This document shows positions 1-11,756 of a stretch of 64,000 nt of DNA, in pieces. Under the pieces are notes generated by a model. The model saw only the letters and a list, made by a program, of their open reading frames with translations. It was not told the origin of the DNA and ran no database searches. The DNA lies in assembly GCA_037176885.1 (NCBI GenBank), contig JAWWNJ010000085.1:1-64000 (forward strand), in the 5' to 3' direction. The number at the start of each line of letters is the position of its first letter. Positions within the stretch are counted from its first letter, which is position 1. Source of the stretch: Favolaschia claudopus (lineage: Eukaryota > Basidiomycota > Agaricomycetes > Agaricales > Mycenaceae). A program made the position numbers and the translations under genes.

Positions 1-1
1 C

Positions 2-256
2 GTCCGGCTTCGTCCCGGCGAAACGCGCTACTTCTGCTTTCAATGGGCAGGCTCTGGAATTAGACGTTTCTTCGAGAACGGGAAGGAGTTGGACGAAAAA
101 TTTGCGATCGCAACTACGAGGGAGGAATACCAGTGGCGCGAGAGTACGCGCAGACTCTCCCATTTGACCAGCATCGACAACTTTCCGGTGGCGCACTCGC
201 TGCCGAGGGGGTACCTAGACCTCCCGTACCGCGGTGAGAACCCGCCCCCGCAATAA
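2..256 (+). CDS. 3' end of a gene entering from the left, function unknown
   Basis: An open frame starts at base 2 and runs 84 codons to a TAA at 254-256, with no start codon, so this is the C-terminal part of a protein whose gene begins outside the window. The composition is convincingly coding: charged and aromatic residues are mixed, with short motifs such as FCFQWAGSG, RRFFENGKELDEKF and YLDLPYRGENPPPQ at the end. I do not recognise the family. The following 300 bases are pyrimidine-rich and look like 3' UTR. An alternative is the last exon of a larger spliced gene, which the window edge hides. Confidence 0.55.
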   Translation, partial: VRLRPGETRYFCFQWAGSGIRRFFENGKELDEKFAIATTREEYQWRESTRRLSHLTSIDNFPVAHSLPRGYLDLPYRGENPPPQ

Positions 257-1925
257 TCTATCTTTCTTCGTGTTCGTACCTCCATGTTTCTACATCGCCT
301 TCCCCATCATACATCCCCACAAAAATCCATATTTCTTCTCGCTCTACATTTCTTCTTTGCATCCCCGTGCCGCACAACATCCATGTTTACTTTACCTAAC
401 TATTGCGTTTACGTCGATTGATAGCTCCTTCTTCTGCCTTCCCAATGTGTCCCTTGCCAAAAATACTCCGACTTGCAGCAGCGAACAGCCCTGCTCGTGT
501 CTCACTCTACGCTTCTTGACTAGCCTTATTCACATATTTCTTTTTTACCCATGCAATGCACCATTTACACTAACTTTGCGCGCAACGTAGTTACTCAAAT
601 TTGAATCACATTGTTTCGGTCGCATTTCACGAAGAGTGAATAAGTATCTAAGTCTAGCTGCGGGCAACTCAGAAAAACATGGACGGGGACCCGGGAGCGA
701 GATTTTCCGCCTCCGAATCGGACTCCTCGTCCTCAAGCATCGTAGTCGGCTGCGTTGTAAGCTGGGGATGGGCTATCGAGGTGCGTGGTAATGGTAACAG
801 GGAGAAATGATGTGTCGGCGGTGTTTTGGGGTCGCGGAGCCAACGGCCGGCGCGGTGGCGGTATGCAGGAGGAGGACGCGCGGGCAGTGACCTTCTTGAG
901 GGCGCGACTGGTCACGGCTTTCGTCTGTGCACGTCTGAAGGGCAAATTGAATGTAGGAGGTAGACGCAGCGGTGCGGGACGCACTGTCGATAATCTCGCC
1001 GATACTGGCGGGCTTTCTGGGCGTAAATCAATTGTATGTCAACGGGGGCCTTGCGAAGTTCAGCTCGTTTGCTAAAGAAAGTGATTGGGATGGGGTCAGC
1101 CCAAAGCAGCGCCGGTCGGTGAGAGGGAGAACTGTCTCACCGCTGCATGCGCAAACGAGCCTTATCGTTCACGGTCTGTCGATTCCTGTCGGTGAATGTG
1201 TGAGTGCTAAGTGAGTAGATTGCAAAACAATCGCTGTTATAATTCACTTACTGTTGCCGATAATTCCAAGACTTGTCTGCTAGTGCATCTCGAGAGCGTG
1301 CATCGCCAGCCATTCGCAAGAGCAGTGAAAGGAGACGAAAAAGGGAAGAGAGTGGCGGTGCAGAGCATCCCGCATGTGGAGTTCGTCCCAACCCAACGCA
1401 AATAATTGTGGTTTTGCGGCGCCGCTTGCGCAGGAAATGGTGGTAAGAGAGGGTGAATAGACTATGTAGCAATATGAGAGCCAAACAATGTCGGAGACAG
1501 AGTAGAATGACGGGTTAAGTGATATGAACGTCGAGATATGTTGTTGAGGTGTGGTTCGCGTAGGAGGATTCATCAGTCTCAGAGGAGTTCGGGTTTTTTG
1601 GCAGTGTTAGTGAGAAAATGTATTGTTTTCGTTGAAATACGCTCCACAGAGAGTGCGGAAATGCATGGATTGTAGAACCGTCGGCAAGAGATTGGCGGGG
1701 CGTCGCAGAAGAACGTCGAGGTCGATGAGCAGAGTGTGTGACTTGTTATGTCACACGCCACAATTTCAGGATTGTTGCGAGTAAATTTCAATCGTACAGT
1801 ATCTACAGCGTTTCGGAAGCTTAGGTTTGAGAAGTAAGGACAGAGAAAGGCAATATATTGGGATTTGGGGCATAGAAAACAATCGCTGTAAATACGAGGA
1901 TGGACGAATACAGAATTGGAACGAT
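257..1925. other. Intergenic stretch with weak coding hints
   Basis: No gene can be assembled with confidence. A Ser/Asp-rich start at 679 (MDGDPGARFSASESDSSSSS) followed by a GTAAGC donor near 757 could be a short first exon. A frame around 972-1090 contains GVNQLYVNGGLAKFSSFAK, but I could not link the two. Bases 1500-1925 contain the likely 3' UTR of the minus-strand gene ending at 1926. Confidence 0.3.
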
Positions 1926-3179
1926 TCAAAGCGGTCCGCGAGGAACTGAAGATGCCCATCCCTCCCGCACTCCGAGGGCGTACCACCCCTCGGCGGCAGC
2001 GCGGGAGTCACAGCGCTTGCACATAGCGCCGGGGACTCCGATGGTGTTCAAGGCGGCCTCCAGCCAAGAACGGTAAACTCCAATGTTGACGCCACGAAGA
2101 ACGGCATACCACAGGTCCGGGGAAACGACAAGCGGAGTGAGGGCGGTGGAGGGAGGAGGGGCGGGAAGATCGTTGCCGGACTGAATGGTATCCGCGGTCC
2201 ATTTTTTCCTCCTCGCATACCGCAGCGCCGCATCAGCGGCTGCGACGGTAGGATACCCGACTTGGACAGCATTGGGATAATCGTCGGTCGTCCGCCGTAC
2301 CTGACTGTAAAAAATGTAGACGCCCGTCTGGTGACCGTGAAAGACGACGTAGGCCTCTGGCTTGGGTAGGTCGATCACGACGGGGGCGAACCATGCATCT
2401 GCGTGGGCGGTGAAGGAGTCGGGACGTCGATGCCGGGAGGGCGTAGCTGCAGGAGACCGGGCGGGACTGCGTCCATGAGAAGAGGCGGAAGGGGTGAATG
2501 GACTCGATAGTGAGGAGATGGAGGAGAGGGTTGGGGAAAGAGGGACGGTCGTTGTCGATGAGGCTGGCGATGTGGCAGGCGCTTGGCGGCTAGAACGAAT
2601 AGGGGTGGATGGGGTCGATCTCGACGTCGCGACCTTCATTGGGGCTGGGGCCGGTTTCGTTGCCGCCGACTTGGGTGCACTGGATTTCGGTGCCGCCACC
2701 TTCGATGGCGTCGATCTGGTCGCGGGGGCGTGGGCTGTCGGTTGTGGGGTGTGCGCCTTTGCCGAGACGAGAGAATCGTCAGAGGAGGCAGGGGAGTCGG
2801 GAGGCGAATCTTCAAAGCAAGTTAGCGAGAGCTATTTTGGACGAGGAGAAAATACGAGAAATTTACCAGGAATGACCACTACAGACATCTTGCTCTTGCC
2901 AGTGCGGCTGACAGCAACCCCATCGTTGTTCCGATGAGGAGGGGGTTGCGATTGAGCGCCGGGGGGGGTGGACCGGCCTTTCTGACCGACGAGAGACCGG
3001 ACTTGATGATATAGATAGTGTGCGCCGGCACTGTCAAGGACGGTGTTGCGCTCGTCCTCGGCGAGTTGGTCGATGTGAGGGATAAGCTTTTGGAAGGGAA
3101 CACGGACACTACCGTCCTCGCGTGGTTGCATGAGGGCGGTGATTTGAGCAGCGGTGAGTCGGGGGGGTTGGTCTGTCAT
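1926..3179 (-). CDS. Protein with two RNase H1 N-terminal-like (PF01693-type) domains
   Basis: A two-exon minus-strand gene: exon 1 is 3179-2867, then an intron of 57 bp with a GTAAAT donor and a GAAG acceptor, then exon 2 2809-1926, giving 398 codons in frame. The N-terminal 100 residues start MTDQPPRLTAAQITALMQPR. A Ser/Pro/Ala/Thr-rich, probably disordered linker follows. The C-terminal half has two copies of a module resembling the RNase H1 N-terminal (viroplasmin-like) fold: AYVVFHGHQTGVYIFYSQV and WYAVLRGVNIGVYRSWLEA, each followed by a line ending in an Ala-rich helix. In RNase H1 this fold binds RNA/DNA hybrids or double-stranded RNA. No RNase H catalytic domain is visible, so a nucleic-acid-binding role is inference. 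A second gene with the same module lies about 900 bp upstream. Confidence 0.72.
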
Positions 3180-3471
3180 TGAGGTGAGAGTGGGGGGGAA
3201 GTGGGGGCGATCGTAACGCTCAAAAAAGGTAGAGGGAGACGGAATGAGTCGTCCTGAATGGGATAGTGCGCGAACCAGTGGTTTACGACCACAAGGAGTT
3301 AGAAAAGAAGAGAATTTGTGGAAACCCAGAAGTTCAGCGAGACATCAAGGCGAGGAATCAGGCAACGAGCGGACAGCGGTTAACCATTACTTCCGTAGCG
3401 TGGGATGTGGACAGCAATATGGGTGAATCCAGGGAGCCGCGTACAAGGGAGGAAAAACACTGAGAACAGGG

Positions 3472-3853
3472 TCAAGTTGAAGTAAAAAGAAAGCCAGAGG
3501 CCCACGCACCAGCTTGAGCTCGCGGGCTACGCCCTGAAAGTAGTCCCGCAATGGACGGCCTTGACTCCCCGATGTTACGGAAGCTGGAGAGCGCGTGGTC
3601 GGATCGTCGGTGAGACGCACAGCCGGGAATGCGGCCGGGAGAGCGGTGGAGAATCAGCTGTATGGTCACCTGCGGGGACTGCGGGTACAACGGGATCTGC
3701 GGGTAGAGCCAGGGCCAAGCGAAATTTTGGGGGAAAAGTGGCGAGGTTGAGAGTGCCGTAGTGACGGGTCTCCAACGCCGTCTTGGGGTGATTTGCGTCA
3801 CCCGGGTCGACCACGGAAAGATGCGAGAGCTGCTTCGGGTGTCGGAATGTCAA
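3472..3853 (-). pseudogene. Pro-rich coding remnant, unknown
   Basis: A minus-strand frame from 3853 reads MTFRHPKQLSHLSVVDPGD and continues through AGDHTADSPPLSRPHSRLC to a stop at 3575. A second frame further along (GRPLRDYFQGVARELKLVRG) also looks coded but is offset. Either an intron or a frameshift separates them. The fragment sits between two genes with RNase H1 N-terminal-like modules and has the same strand, so it may be part of the same decayed cluster. I do not recognise a function. Confidence 0.25.
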
Positions 3854-4108
3854 GGGAAATCTGATTTGGAGTGTGTCGCGCTTGTTTTGGGGTCAAGAGA
3901 AAGGATTTTGGTTTGCGACGAACGATGGGATGGAGACGGTGGGGGGAAGAGTTTTTTTTCAAACAAAATCTACTGCAGTTTATGGAGAAGACATAACGCG
4001 AGGCAAAAACGACAGATAAACAACAGCGAGCGCAAAATAAGCGGTAGCCTGAGATTTGACTATCAGATTGAAAAGATTTTGTGGGGCAAAAAAAAGGACG
4101 AACGATTT

Positions 4109-4749
4109 TCAGACGATTTGGACGCCGCCCCAGGTGAGCGCGAGATTGAAGGCGCGGAGAGCGTGTTCTTGAGTGGCGTACGCCTTGCGAGCGTAGCCGG
4201 CGACGCCGGAGATGGCGAAGTCGGCGAGGGCGCTGATTGGGGCCGAGCATTTAGAGTTCAGAGGAAGATGGAAGGGGGAAAAAAACTCACTACTGATCAG
4301 TGACGCCGACGAAGCGGCCTCGAGTGACGGTGTACCACTCTGGGACGGGGAAGACTTCCTCTACAGGCTCCAGCGGTTGAGGAGGCACATGAGAAAAAAC
4401 CTCGTTCGCGCGGTAGGGCCCCTCCGTACGAAGCATCTCGACCAATGGCGCGGGAAGGGTGGACGAGGGCGAGCGCGATTCCTTGGTCGGGGTCTCCTTA
4501 GAGTCCTTCTTGGCGGATTCTTTGGGGACGGGGCAGCCGCAGCAGCCGCAGGAGTGGGAACTGCGACGGCGGGAGGGGCGGAAGCGAGGACGGGGGGGAA
4601 AGTGCCGACAGTGAATGCGGTCATGACGGGGATGACAGGGATGAGGAGGTACATGGCTGGATGACGGAATCAGAGGGAGACGCGCGGGGTGAATCTGTAG
4701 GACACTCACGAGCAGGCTGGAGGAGGCTGGAAGGGGTGAGGGAGGCCAT
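4109..4749 (-). CDS. Short protein with one RNase H1 N-terminal-like domain
   Basis: A minus-strand gene. The last coding block reads EVFPVPEWYTVTRGRFVGV, then TDQ, then an intron from a GTGAGT donor near 4290 to an AATCAG acceptor near 4237. It continues ALADFAISGVAGYARKAYA and ends ALTWGGVQIV at a TGA (4111-4109). Joined, this is a full module of the same type as in the gene at 1926-3179: W-Y-x-V-x-x-G-x-x-x-G-V followed by an alternating helix/strand pattern. Upstream are KESAKKDSKETPTKE and a Pro/Ala-rich N-terminus whose exact frame is uncertain; a first exon MASLTPSSLLQPA starting at 4749 fits. Function is inferred only as nucleic-acid binding. Confidence 0.55.
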
Positions 4750-4998
4750 AGGGAGTGTGGAGAGGTGATATGTTTTGAGTTCTTTGGTGGCCTTTATATA
4801 CCTGGATCAGGTAGGATTTGCGTTGATTTGAATAAGTCTTGACTCTCTACTTGCACTCGTCAGCATCATTTCGACCTCTGGTAACAACTCAAGTTAAGAC
4901 GCACCTACAAAACAGTCCAAACACTCTGCTAGAGAGGTACGCTACATCAACAAGCGCTCGCCACTGAGCTCGCAAATGACCGGCATTTTCGAAGAGCC

Positions 4999-7900
4999 AT
5001 GGCCAAGAAACACGCAAAACGAAATGCGCCGCGCAAGAGAACTTGGGCGCGTAAAGAAAAGAAGGATCGTCGCAACTTGAAGATGTGGGCCGAGGGCGCT
5101 CGAGAAAGCATTCTTGCACCGCATATCCCGTCGTATACTGATGCTCTGGAACGTGGCTGGCGCGCCGAACGCGACTACGTGCGCGAGGTCTGTCGGGAAT
5201 TTCACGCCCGCATTTCTTGGCGGCTTGCCGACGATGAAGAACCTGAGCTACCCCTGCCTGAGTACGACCCCCTTGGCGACTGCAGAAGAAGAAGATCTCG
5301 ACGAGGAAGAGACAAACGCGAAGAGAGATAGAGTCCTGACAATGAACGCGGTAAGAAGCTCTGTTTGTTATGAGCGTGTGACTTACGCGATTTGTTGTGG
5401 TGATTATTTCTATTCTTGCACCTGCTACTTTATTCGACTCTGCATCTGGTTCTACTGGGCTCAGCGTATCAATCGTTGGCTTAAGTATCGGGCTCGGAAG
5501 ATTCAACGGCGATTTTCTATGGCGCGCGACCGTACTAAGGACCCCTGGGCTCTATATCTCTCTAAGCTTGCTGGTATCACCGCTCCTCCTAAGGCTAGAC
5601 AAGCTTTCCAACAATGGATGCACGAATCCTACGACAGCGAGATCAAACCCGTGGTGGAGGCGCGGTGGAAGTCTACCTTCGTGGAAAACGACGGCGTAAC
5701 GCTGAAGACCACGAGCGGCCCAAACGCTCCCTTTCGGGCAGAGGTTGCTCGGGAACTGTTCAAAGACCTATCCAACGAACAGCAGAAGGACTTGAGTTCG
5801 CGAGCGAAGGCGGAGGCAAAAGAGCAACGAGAAGCTTACCTGGCGAGGATGAAGGGTCCGCCATCGAAAGAACCCGAGGACCGTCAGCGGTGAGTTGCTC
5901 TTAGCGATTCCAGACTTTGTGTGCCTTACGACGGAACGGTGACTAGTTGTATCGACAAACTCGGCCTATTCACTCAAGAGTTTCTAAAGGGGATCTACGA
6001 GCACACAGGGATGTATGGGGTCGTCGTTTTCGGCGGCCCTGTGCCTGCTTTCGATGGAGACCTGCGTACAGTGACGTGAGAATGGCCATTGCTCTTTGGT
6101 CGTTTATATAACTAATTCTGTATCTACCCTTAGCGTGTCTTATGGCCGGAGCCTCCCCCCTGATTCCTGTACATTCCCAGCCTGGATGAAGGATCGATTC
6201 GGGAGAGACGTTTTGGATTTCATGAGAGAATGGCTAGGAAAGTCCTTTAGTAAGTCGACGCGCTTGGTGGAATAGGTCTGTTTACTGACCTTCCGTATGC
6301 GAATAGCTCCAGCCGACTGCAAGGAAGCTGCGATGCCGAGGAAGGACGGCGACGACGACGACCCTCTGGCCAGGGCGAAATATACGATTGACGACTGGAA
6401 GGGATGGGGGGGGATAGCGGGGACGATTCCGACTCCACCAGCGACTCCGACTCCGACGACGGCGACAGTTCCTCCTCTTCAGCATCCAGTTCAGACGACG
6501 AAGAAAACTCAGATTCCAGCAGCTCGTCGGAGAATAGTTCGGACGATTCAGACGATGGGAGTAAGGCGAAGAGGGATGCAAAGAAGCGGCGCGCGGAGAA
6601 GGAACGTAAGAAGGCTGCAGCGAAAGCAAATGAGAAGGCGAAGGATGAGAGGAAGAGAAGGGCGCGGAAAGAGAAGGAAAAGACGAGGGAGAAGGAGAAA
6701 CAAAAGGAGAAAGGGAAAGCGAAAGAGACGCAGAGGGAAAAGGAGAGGGAGAAGGAGAAGGCAAAAGAGAAAGAGACGCGGAAGGGAAAGGAGAAGGAGA
6801 AGGATGACGAACGGACGAAGGGGAAGGCCAAACAGAAAGAGAAGAGGAAAGAGAAGGAGAAAGGGAGCGAGAAAGAGAAGGGGAAGGAGAAAGAAAAAGG
6901 CAAACGTCGGGATGGCGCGAAGGGTGGGACGGAGGGGGATAGTGGGGGTAAATCGTCTGGTGGTAAAGGGGGCGGTACCAAGAGGAAGGCGGCTCCTGAA
7001 GGGGAGATGCCGAGGGCGAGCGAGCGAAGAAGAAGAAGCGCGCAGAGGGCGGGGACATGGGGAATGGCGCCCCATCGACCTCTGGGCGGCCTCAACCGAA
7101 GCCATTGACGAAGGAGAAATCTAAGAGTAAGTTTGAATTTCAATGTCCGTGAGGAAGGCGTAGTATTAATGATGAGGATGATAGGGACCGCCAACAATGA
7201 GCCGCCTCCTCCTACTCCCGACCCCGACGAGGTCCCGCCCACTCCTACTCCCGACCCCGACGGTTCGCCGCCAACTCCTACTCCCGACCCCGACGGTTCG
7301 CAGCCTCGGCCTACACCGGACCCCGACGGTTCGCAGCATCAGCCTACACCCGATCCCGACGCGACGCCAGAACCCGACGAAGCCTTGCCGCCTCCCCCTC
7401 CCTGCCCCGCCTCAGCGGCAGAGTGGTACGCTAAACTTTACCCAGAAGTGTCGGCGACCCCTTTGGGAGAGAGGCACAACCTGCTTCTCTCCCTGTGCTC
7501 CGAGCTGGAGGGGCTTTATGGCTGGAAGAAACCCCTCAAGGGATTCAGCGCCGCGAATCGCCCGGTTCAAATTTCCTCTTGGATTACGATGGGGCGTGGA
7601 TCGCGAGGGGGAACGATGCGGGAGGGGGCGGGACCCTCGATCGCCAATATGGCAGTGTTCGCGCAGGACTGGTGGAAGTGGTGGGGGGGATTGCAGCCGA
7701 AGTGGCGTACGAGACGAGAGGACGACGCCTCGTGCTTCCAGCGTGCGGCGTACCCTGAGCGTACGCGGGAGAATTGGGAGGCGCTGCATTGTCCTGGTCC
7801 CAATGGCGTGATGACTGTGATGGGGAGCTTACTTTGGTGGGTAGGAGCGCAAAGAAGGGAAAGTCGACGGGGAATCGTGGGCGGAAGCGGTGGAGGATTT

Positions 7901-8126
7901 GATTTGGGTACTGACTGAGCTTGTGGAGGTCGCGAGCGGGGGTATTTGCCGACGGTTGACTCGAGATGGACTTTACGCTGTTGGACTGATAGTGGTATTT
8001 GATTGCTGTGTGACTGCTTTGCTTTGCTCTGCTTTTCTTTACATCTTTAGATATGTAACATATATATATATACACAATTGTGACTGGAAGTTTCAGCTTC
8101 CCAACTTGCTGGAGGACTTCAAGTAG
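4999..8126 (+). CDS. Large Agaricomycete-type protein of unknown function, with frame breaks
   Basis: A multi-exon plus-strand gene. Exon 1 starts MAKKHAKRNAPRKRTWARK and reaches FHARISWRLADDEEPELPL. Later blocks are INRWLKYRARKIQRRF, FTQEFLKGIYEHTGMYGVV, VSYGRSLPPDSCTFPAWM, a Ser/Asp/Glu tract, a long Lys/Glu/Arg tract (6550-6910), a repeat of PTPDPDGS-like units (7200-7375), and a C-terminal block with QDWWKWWGGLQPKW and LLWWV. Introns at about 5888-5948, 6074-6133 and 6253-6306 restore frame. Frame changes remain at a C run near 5270, a G run near 6410, and near 7050 and 7840. The arrangement recalls an expanded family of Agaricomycete proteins without known function; I claim no activity. 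The frame breaks could be decay or base-call errors in homopolymers. The end coordinate is approximate. Confidence 0.5.
7200..7380 (+). repeat. Tandem repeat coding Pro/Asp units
   Basis: Five to six copies of a 27-30 bp unit (core ACTCCCGACCCCGACGGTTC) encode repeats of PTPDPDGS with drift (PPTPTPDPDG, QPRPTPDPDG, HQPTPDPDA). It lies inside the preceding coding region, between the Lys-rich tract and the C-terminal conserved block. It is probably a flexible linker and prone to length change. Confidence 0.75.
8059..8074. repeat. TA microsatellite
   Basis: A short (TA)n run lies downstream of the C-terminal block of the preceding gene and falls within the last open frame, so it may mark true 3' UTR instead of coding sequence. 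Confidence 0.6.
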
Positions 8127-8829
8127 TTCAACTTCAAGAAGGAACGAAGTGGAGCACGTGACTCGTTGGGACTTAGTCTTTGACGAGTTGAAAATTGACG
8201 ACTTCATTAATAACGAGGGTGAGTGGCTCAGCGAGAAGGTATACAAATGAAGCTTCTATATAACATATGCTACAGTATTAAGAGGTGAATCCTAAGGAAC
8301 CTTGTGCCTCTGAAATTTGAATCACTGGAGGTAAATGAATAAATCTCTACTTAATCTTGACTTAATCTGATTCGAAATGAAGGAGGTGGAATGTCAGGTT
8401 GGATGTGTGGAGGCTGTAATGACTGAAATAAGTAGAAGAGAGTGCGGGGAAATGAGAGGTCTTGCAAAATTGTATTAAACTAAGGTACAGTACTCAATGA
8501 CAAAATAACTAAGTAGATGAAACAGAGACAAACATGTGTCACAGCCACCTGTCCTTCAAGAAGTGATCAGAAATCGCAACCCAGATGTAGAAGTGAGTAG
8601 GTACCATATGCGGAAAAGAAGCCATGTAATATAAAAGTCTTGAATGCCGGGCCCTGGGTGGGAAAGTGGCAAAAAGTGTTAATGGATTGGTGTCTGCCGG
8701 ACGCCTGGCTACGTCCGCGGTAAAAAGGATTTAAATCCGCAGGAGGTCAAAATGTGTATTCTGGTGGTCGTAGCCACTCCCTGGCTAACTCCGCTCCGAA
8801 AGTAAATATGGCACACTGGCTATGTCCAT
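8127..8829. other. AT-rich intergenic stretch
   Basis: No coding frame, RNA gene or clear repeat seen. Base composition is more AT-rich than the flanking genes. Confidence 0.5.
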
Positions 8830-10043
8830 GTATGTTAGTCTTTATATTACATCTAGGGCTCGCTCGCTGGTAGTGCAGACCCCAAGATTTTGGACCTGCC
8901 TTTTGATCTCACCTATGTCTACCCCGCACACCGTCGCCACCTTCCTTCTCACTTCTCGTTTGAGACAGTTTGATTCGCGGTTGTCGACATCCCTGGCCGT
9001 ATGAGTTTGTGCGAACGCGACCTTGCTCGTCTGCTCGCCGTCGTCCTTCAAGCCAGCAGTCGTTGTCGATCCGTGTGCGTTGATCTCGCCATACCCCGCA
9101 ATGTACAGGCCGTCTTGCTCCACCTCATCGACCGTGTCCCCCACGTTGAACGACTTCGAATTGCTTGCTCCCTCTTCCGAGCTCTTCCCAGAGCTGGTTT
9201 CCCCCAGCTCTCGTTGGAGCTGTCGTCCTCTACCGTCCTCGACCTCTCCTTGCATCGTGTTCCGTATTTGGCCATATTTCGGGGATCTTTTCCTGCGTTA
9301 CAGAGGTTGACTCTCAGCGACCTTCCTTGGGAGACATCGCCTTCCCCTGCCCAATTTACCGACTTCTTGATGAGGAGCAGCAGTCTGTCGTACCTCGACC
9401 TGCGTCGAATGCGTCTTACCCATCAGTATACTCCCTTGGTGTTCACGCCTATCAACCTTCCTGCTCTACGATCTCTACGTCTAGAATTCGACGAAGAGCA
9501 GTGCCCGAATTCGGTGTCGACCCTTGCCCCTTGGCTTCGACGGTTGATGACGCCTGCGCTCGAAGATTTGCAATTGGTGTTTGCGTCCGAAGACGATTTG
9601 TCTCGCTATGTCCGGGAGAGATTGGACTTTGCGGCTCCGTCTGTCGCGATCACAGGCTCCTTCGTTTCGCCCAAGCTCATCTGCTCGTTTTTCGAGCTTC
9701 TGACTTCGACCACTCGCCTCGATCTGGTGGGTTGTCCCGGTTCCACCATTTTGCTGCAATTGGGAGAGAGACGTGTATTGGACGGTTCTCGTACCGTCGC
9801 CTATCTTCCGCGCTCACCCATCTACTCGTTACGCCTGCTTATTGGACGCCTTTGTATGAAGGATTGTTGAGCCGGAGCAGTCGTGGCGAGCTGCTGACTG
9901 TATTGGAGCTTGTCGACACGGATCGATATGCAGAGCAGCAACATGTCCCTTTGGAATATATGGTGGCGTTGAACAGCTTGCGTTCTATAATATTCCTTGT
10001 TAAGTGGTCCACTAGATTTACTGCATATGAAGTAGACAAGTAG
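8830..10043 (+). pseudogene. F-box/LRR-type protein, N-terminus degraded, one frameshift
   Basis: The longest frame starts at ATG 9001 (MSLCERDLARLLAVVLQAS) and carries leucine-rich-repeat-like stretches: VPYLAIFRGSFPALQRLTL, SSLSYLDLRRMRLT, LPALRSLRLEF, TPALEDLQLVF. It stops at 9870, but an overlapping frame continues THLLVTPAYWTPLYEGLLS to 10043, so a frameshift near 9790 splits the C-terminus. Upstream, in another frame near 8850, SLVVQTPRFWTCLLIS matches the end of the F-box linker in this kind of protein (WR-x(3)-TPxLW). A proper F-box is missing. The family supplies substrate recognition in SCF ubiquitin ligases, but this copy is probably non-functional. Confidence 0.55.
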
Positions 10044-10383
10044 AAATAAAAAATTGGCTAACTTTATTTGTTTCTGTGTATGAAATCAATCCTCCTTCTT
10101 CCTATATAACATGCGTTGCCCAGTAAACTGTGTGCCCACTCTTCTGTTTCCCCTTATCTTCCATGTCTTCGTCGCCAACACCCGACTCTCCTGATACTGC
10201 TGAATTGCGTAATACTTGCCCCTTCGTATCTCGATGGCTCCTTGGGAGTGTTCCCCCCGACTCTGCTATGCTTACCAGATTGCGCTCGACCGCTTCAATC
10301 CTTTGACTTCCAGTGAGGGTTTCCTTTTTCGTGGTAGTAAATCGATTCAGTGCTAATAAATTTTCTCTTCTTCTGTTCCTAGC

Positions 10384-11711
10384 CATGCCTATCAACGACT
10401 TGCCGGTGGAGCTGTTGGAAAAGATATTCCTTCTTGTGCCAGATCCACCGGACAGATACCCTGAACGATGGAACAAGAGCCGTGCTATGCTGTCCCTCAT
10501 TTGTAGGGTTTGGGAGGGCATCATTTGCATTGCCCCGCATTTTCGGCTGTCATCTGTGTCGATATACGCGTCGATCTCAGTCTCCTCGCCAGGCGTCTGA
10601 CCTTCGCTGGGGCCTGCCCTCTTGCCCTGTCTTTCGTGTTTCCGTCGTCCGGTATTTGGTTGTGCCAACCTTTTCCTCGATTAATGGAGTTGGTATTCGA
10701 GATGCTGGCTCCCCATCTCGATCGATGTGGCTCTATCAGTCTCCTCCTTCGGAATCGACATGCAGGGAGGCTCATCCTCGACCGCATCACCCGACTCGCT
10801 GCACGGCGCTTGCACAGTGTTCGCCTACTCTCTTGGCGGGGAATATATGGTTTGGACGAATTCCACGATCCTCCGGATTGGGAGGAAGCTCCTATTCGAC
10901 CGTTATTTACGCATCCCATGCCAGTTCTCACCAAGCTGTCGTTGTCGGGTGTACTCCCACCTTGGCCCTCTGTTGACTCCCTCAGCTCTCTACAGATTCT
11001 ATGCCTGGAAGACATGCACGATTACGACGGTCTTCCGCTCGGCGATTTCTTGTCCGCTCTACGTGTAATGAGCGTACTTCGCGATCTCCGCCTTGTGAAT
11101 CTGCTGTTCTCAGACTTGGACACTTATGCTGGTCCAGTCATTCGCGTTCCCTCCTTGCGCAGGCTCGATTTCCGTTGTGACGAGGCGGAGGGTTCTTGTT
11201 TTATGGCATGGCTGGACTTGCCGTCTCTGCACACTGTGCGAATCACCAGCGACGCGGAAGGGGGTGTTAACGGAATGGTCCGACATATACCCCTTGCAGT
11301 AGCTTCGAGGGTCAGACACCTCGTCCTTCGCACTTATTTTGCCGATTTGGGGTGCTTGCGAGACTGCCTCCAGGTTTTCGGTCGGCGGAGAAAATTGACG
11401 CTCGTTACAACGGATCCGAATTTCCTCTGCTTCTCCACGCCTTTTCGGTCCACTGGCCCGGCAACTTCAGCAGCCTTCAAGATCTTTGGGTTGATGAAGC
11501 GCTCATGGACGTGGTCGTCGGGCAACTACTTAACGCTCTAGTCAGCTCGGCCTCGCTTGTCCCTCTTCGCATTGTGTCCAGGCGTCGTTCGACTGACGAG
11601 CGCTATGACGGTGCAGAGTGTGTCGCCCATCACTTGGACTTAGATAAAGGGCATCTTGTTCAGTCAACGAAAGTGTGGCCGTGCGATATATTCGGGTCTG
11701 AAATGGAGTAG
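10384..11711 (+). pseudogene. F-box/LRR-type protein with two frameshifts
   Basis: It begins at ATG 10384 with a clear F-box, MPINDLPVELLEKIFLLVPD, and continues RAMLSLICRVWEGIICIAP. The frame changes near 10560 and continues VDLSLLARRLTFAGACPLAL, then LRR-like segments (PVLTKLSLSGVLPPW, SLSSLQILCLEDM, VPSLRRLDFRCDEAEG, LPSLHTVRI) to 11541. A second shift near 11480 leads to NFSSLQDLWVDEALMDVVV and a stop at 11711. The F-box would bind Skp1 and the LRRs would bind a target. No intron that I can place fixes either shift, so this is a recent pseudogene or carries sequence errors. Confidence 0.6.
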
Positions 11712-11756
11712 ATGTGACTATAAAATCGTAAGGGTCTCTTCCCCCTTCTACCCTCT

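Noticed and set aside
1579..2011. Minus-strand frames beyond the end of the gene at 1926
   Set aside because: They overlap the 3' end and likely 3' UTR of the gene with RNase H1 N-terminal-like domains and show no independent support.
6282..7242. Long minus-strand frames rich in Ser/Phe/Leu opposite the Lys/Glu tract
   Set aside because: They are the complement of a low-complexity Lys/Glu/Ser/Asp coding region; the composition is explained by the plus strand and they carry no domain.
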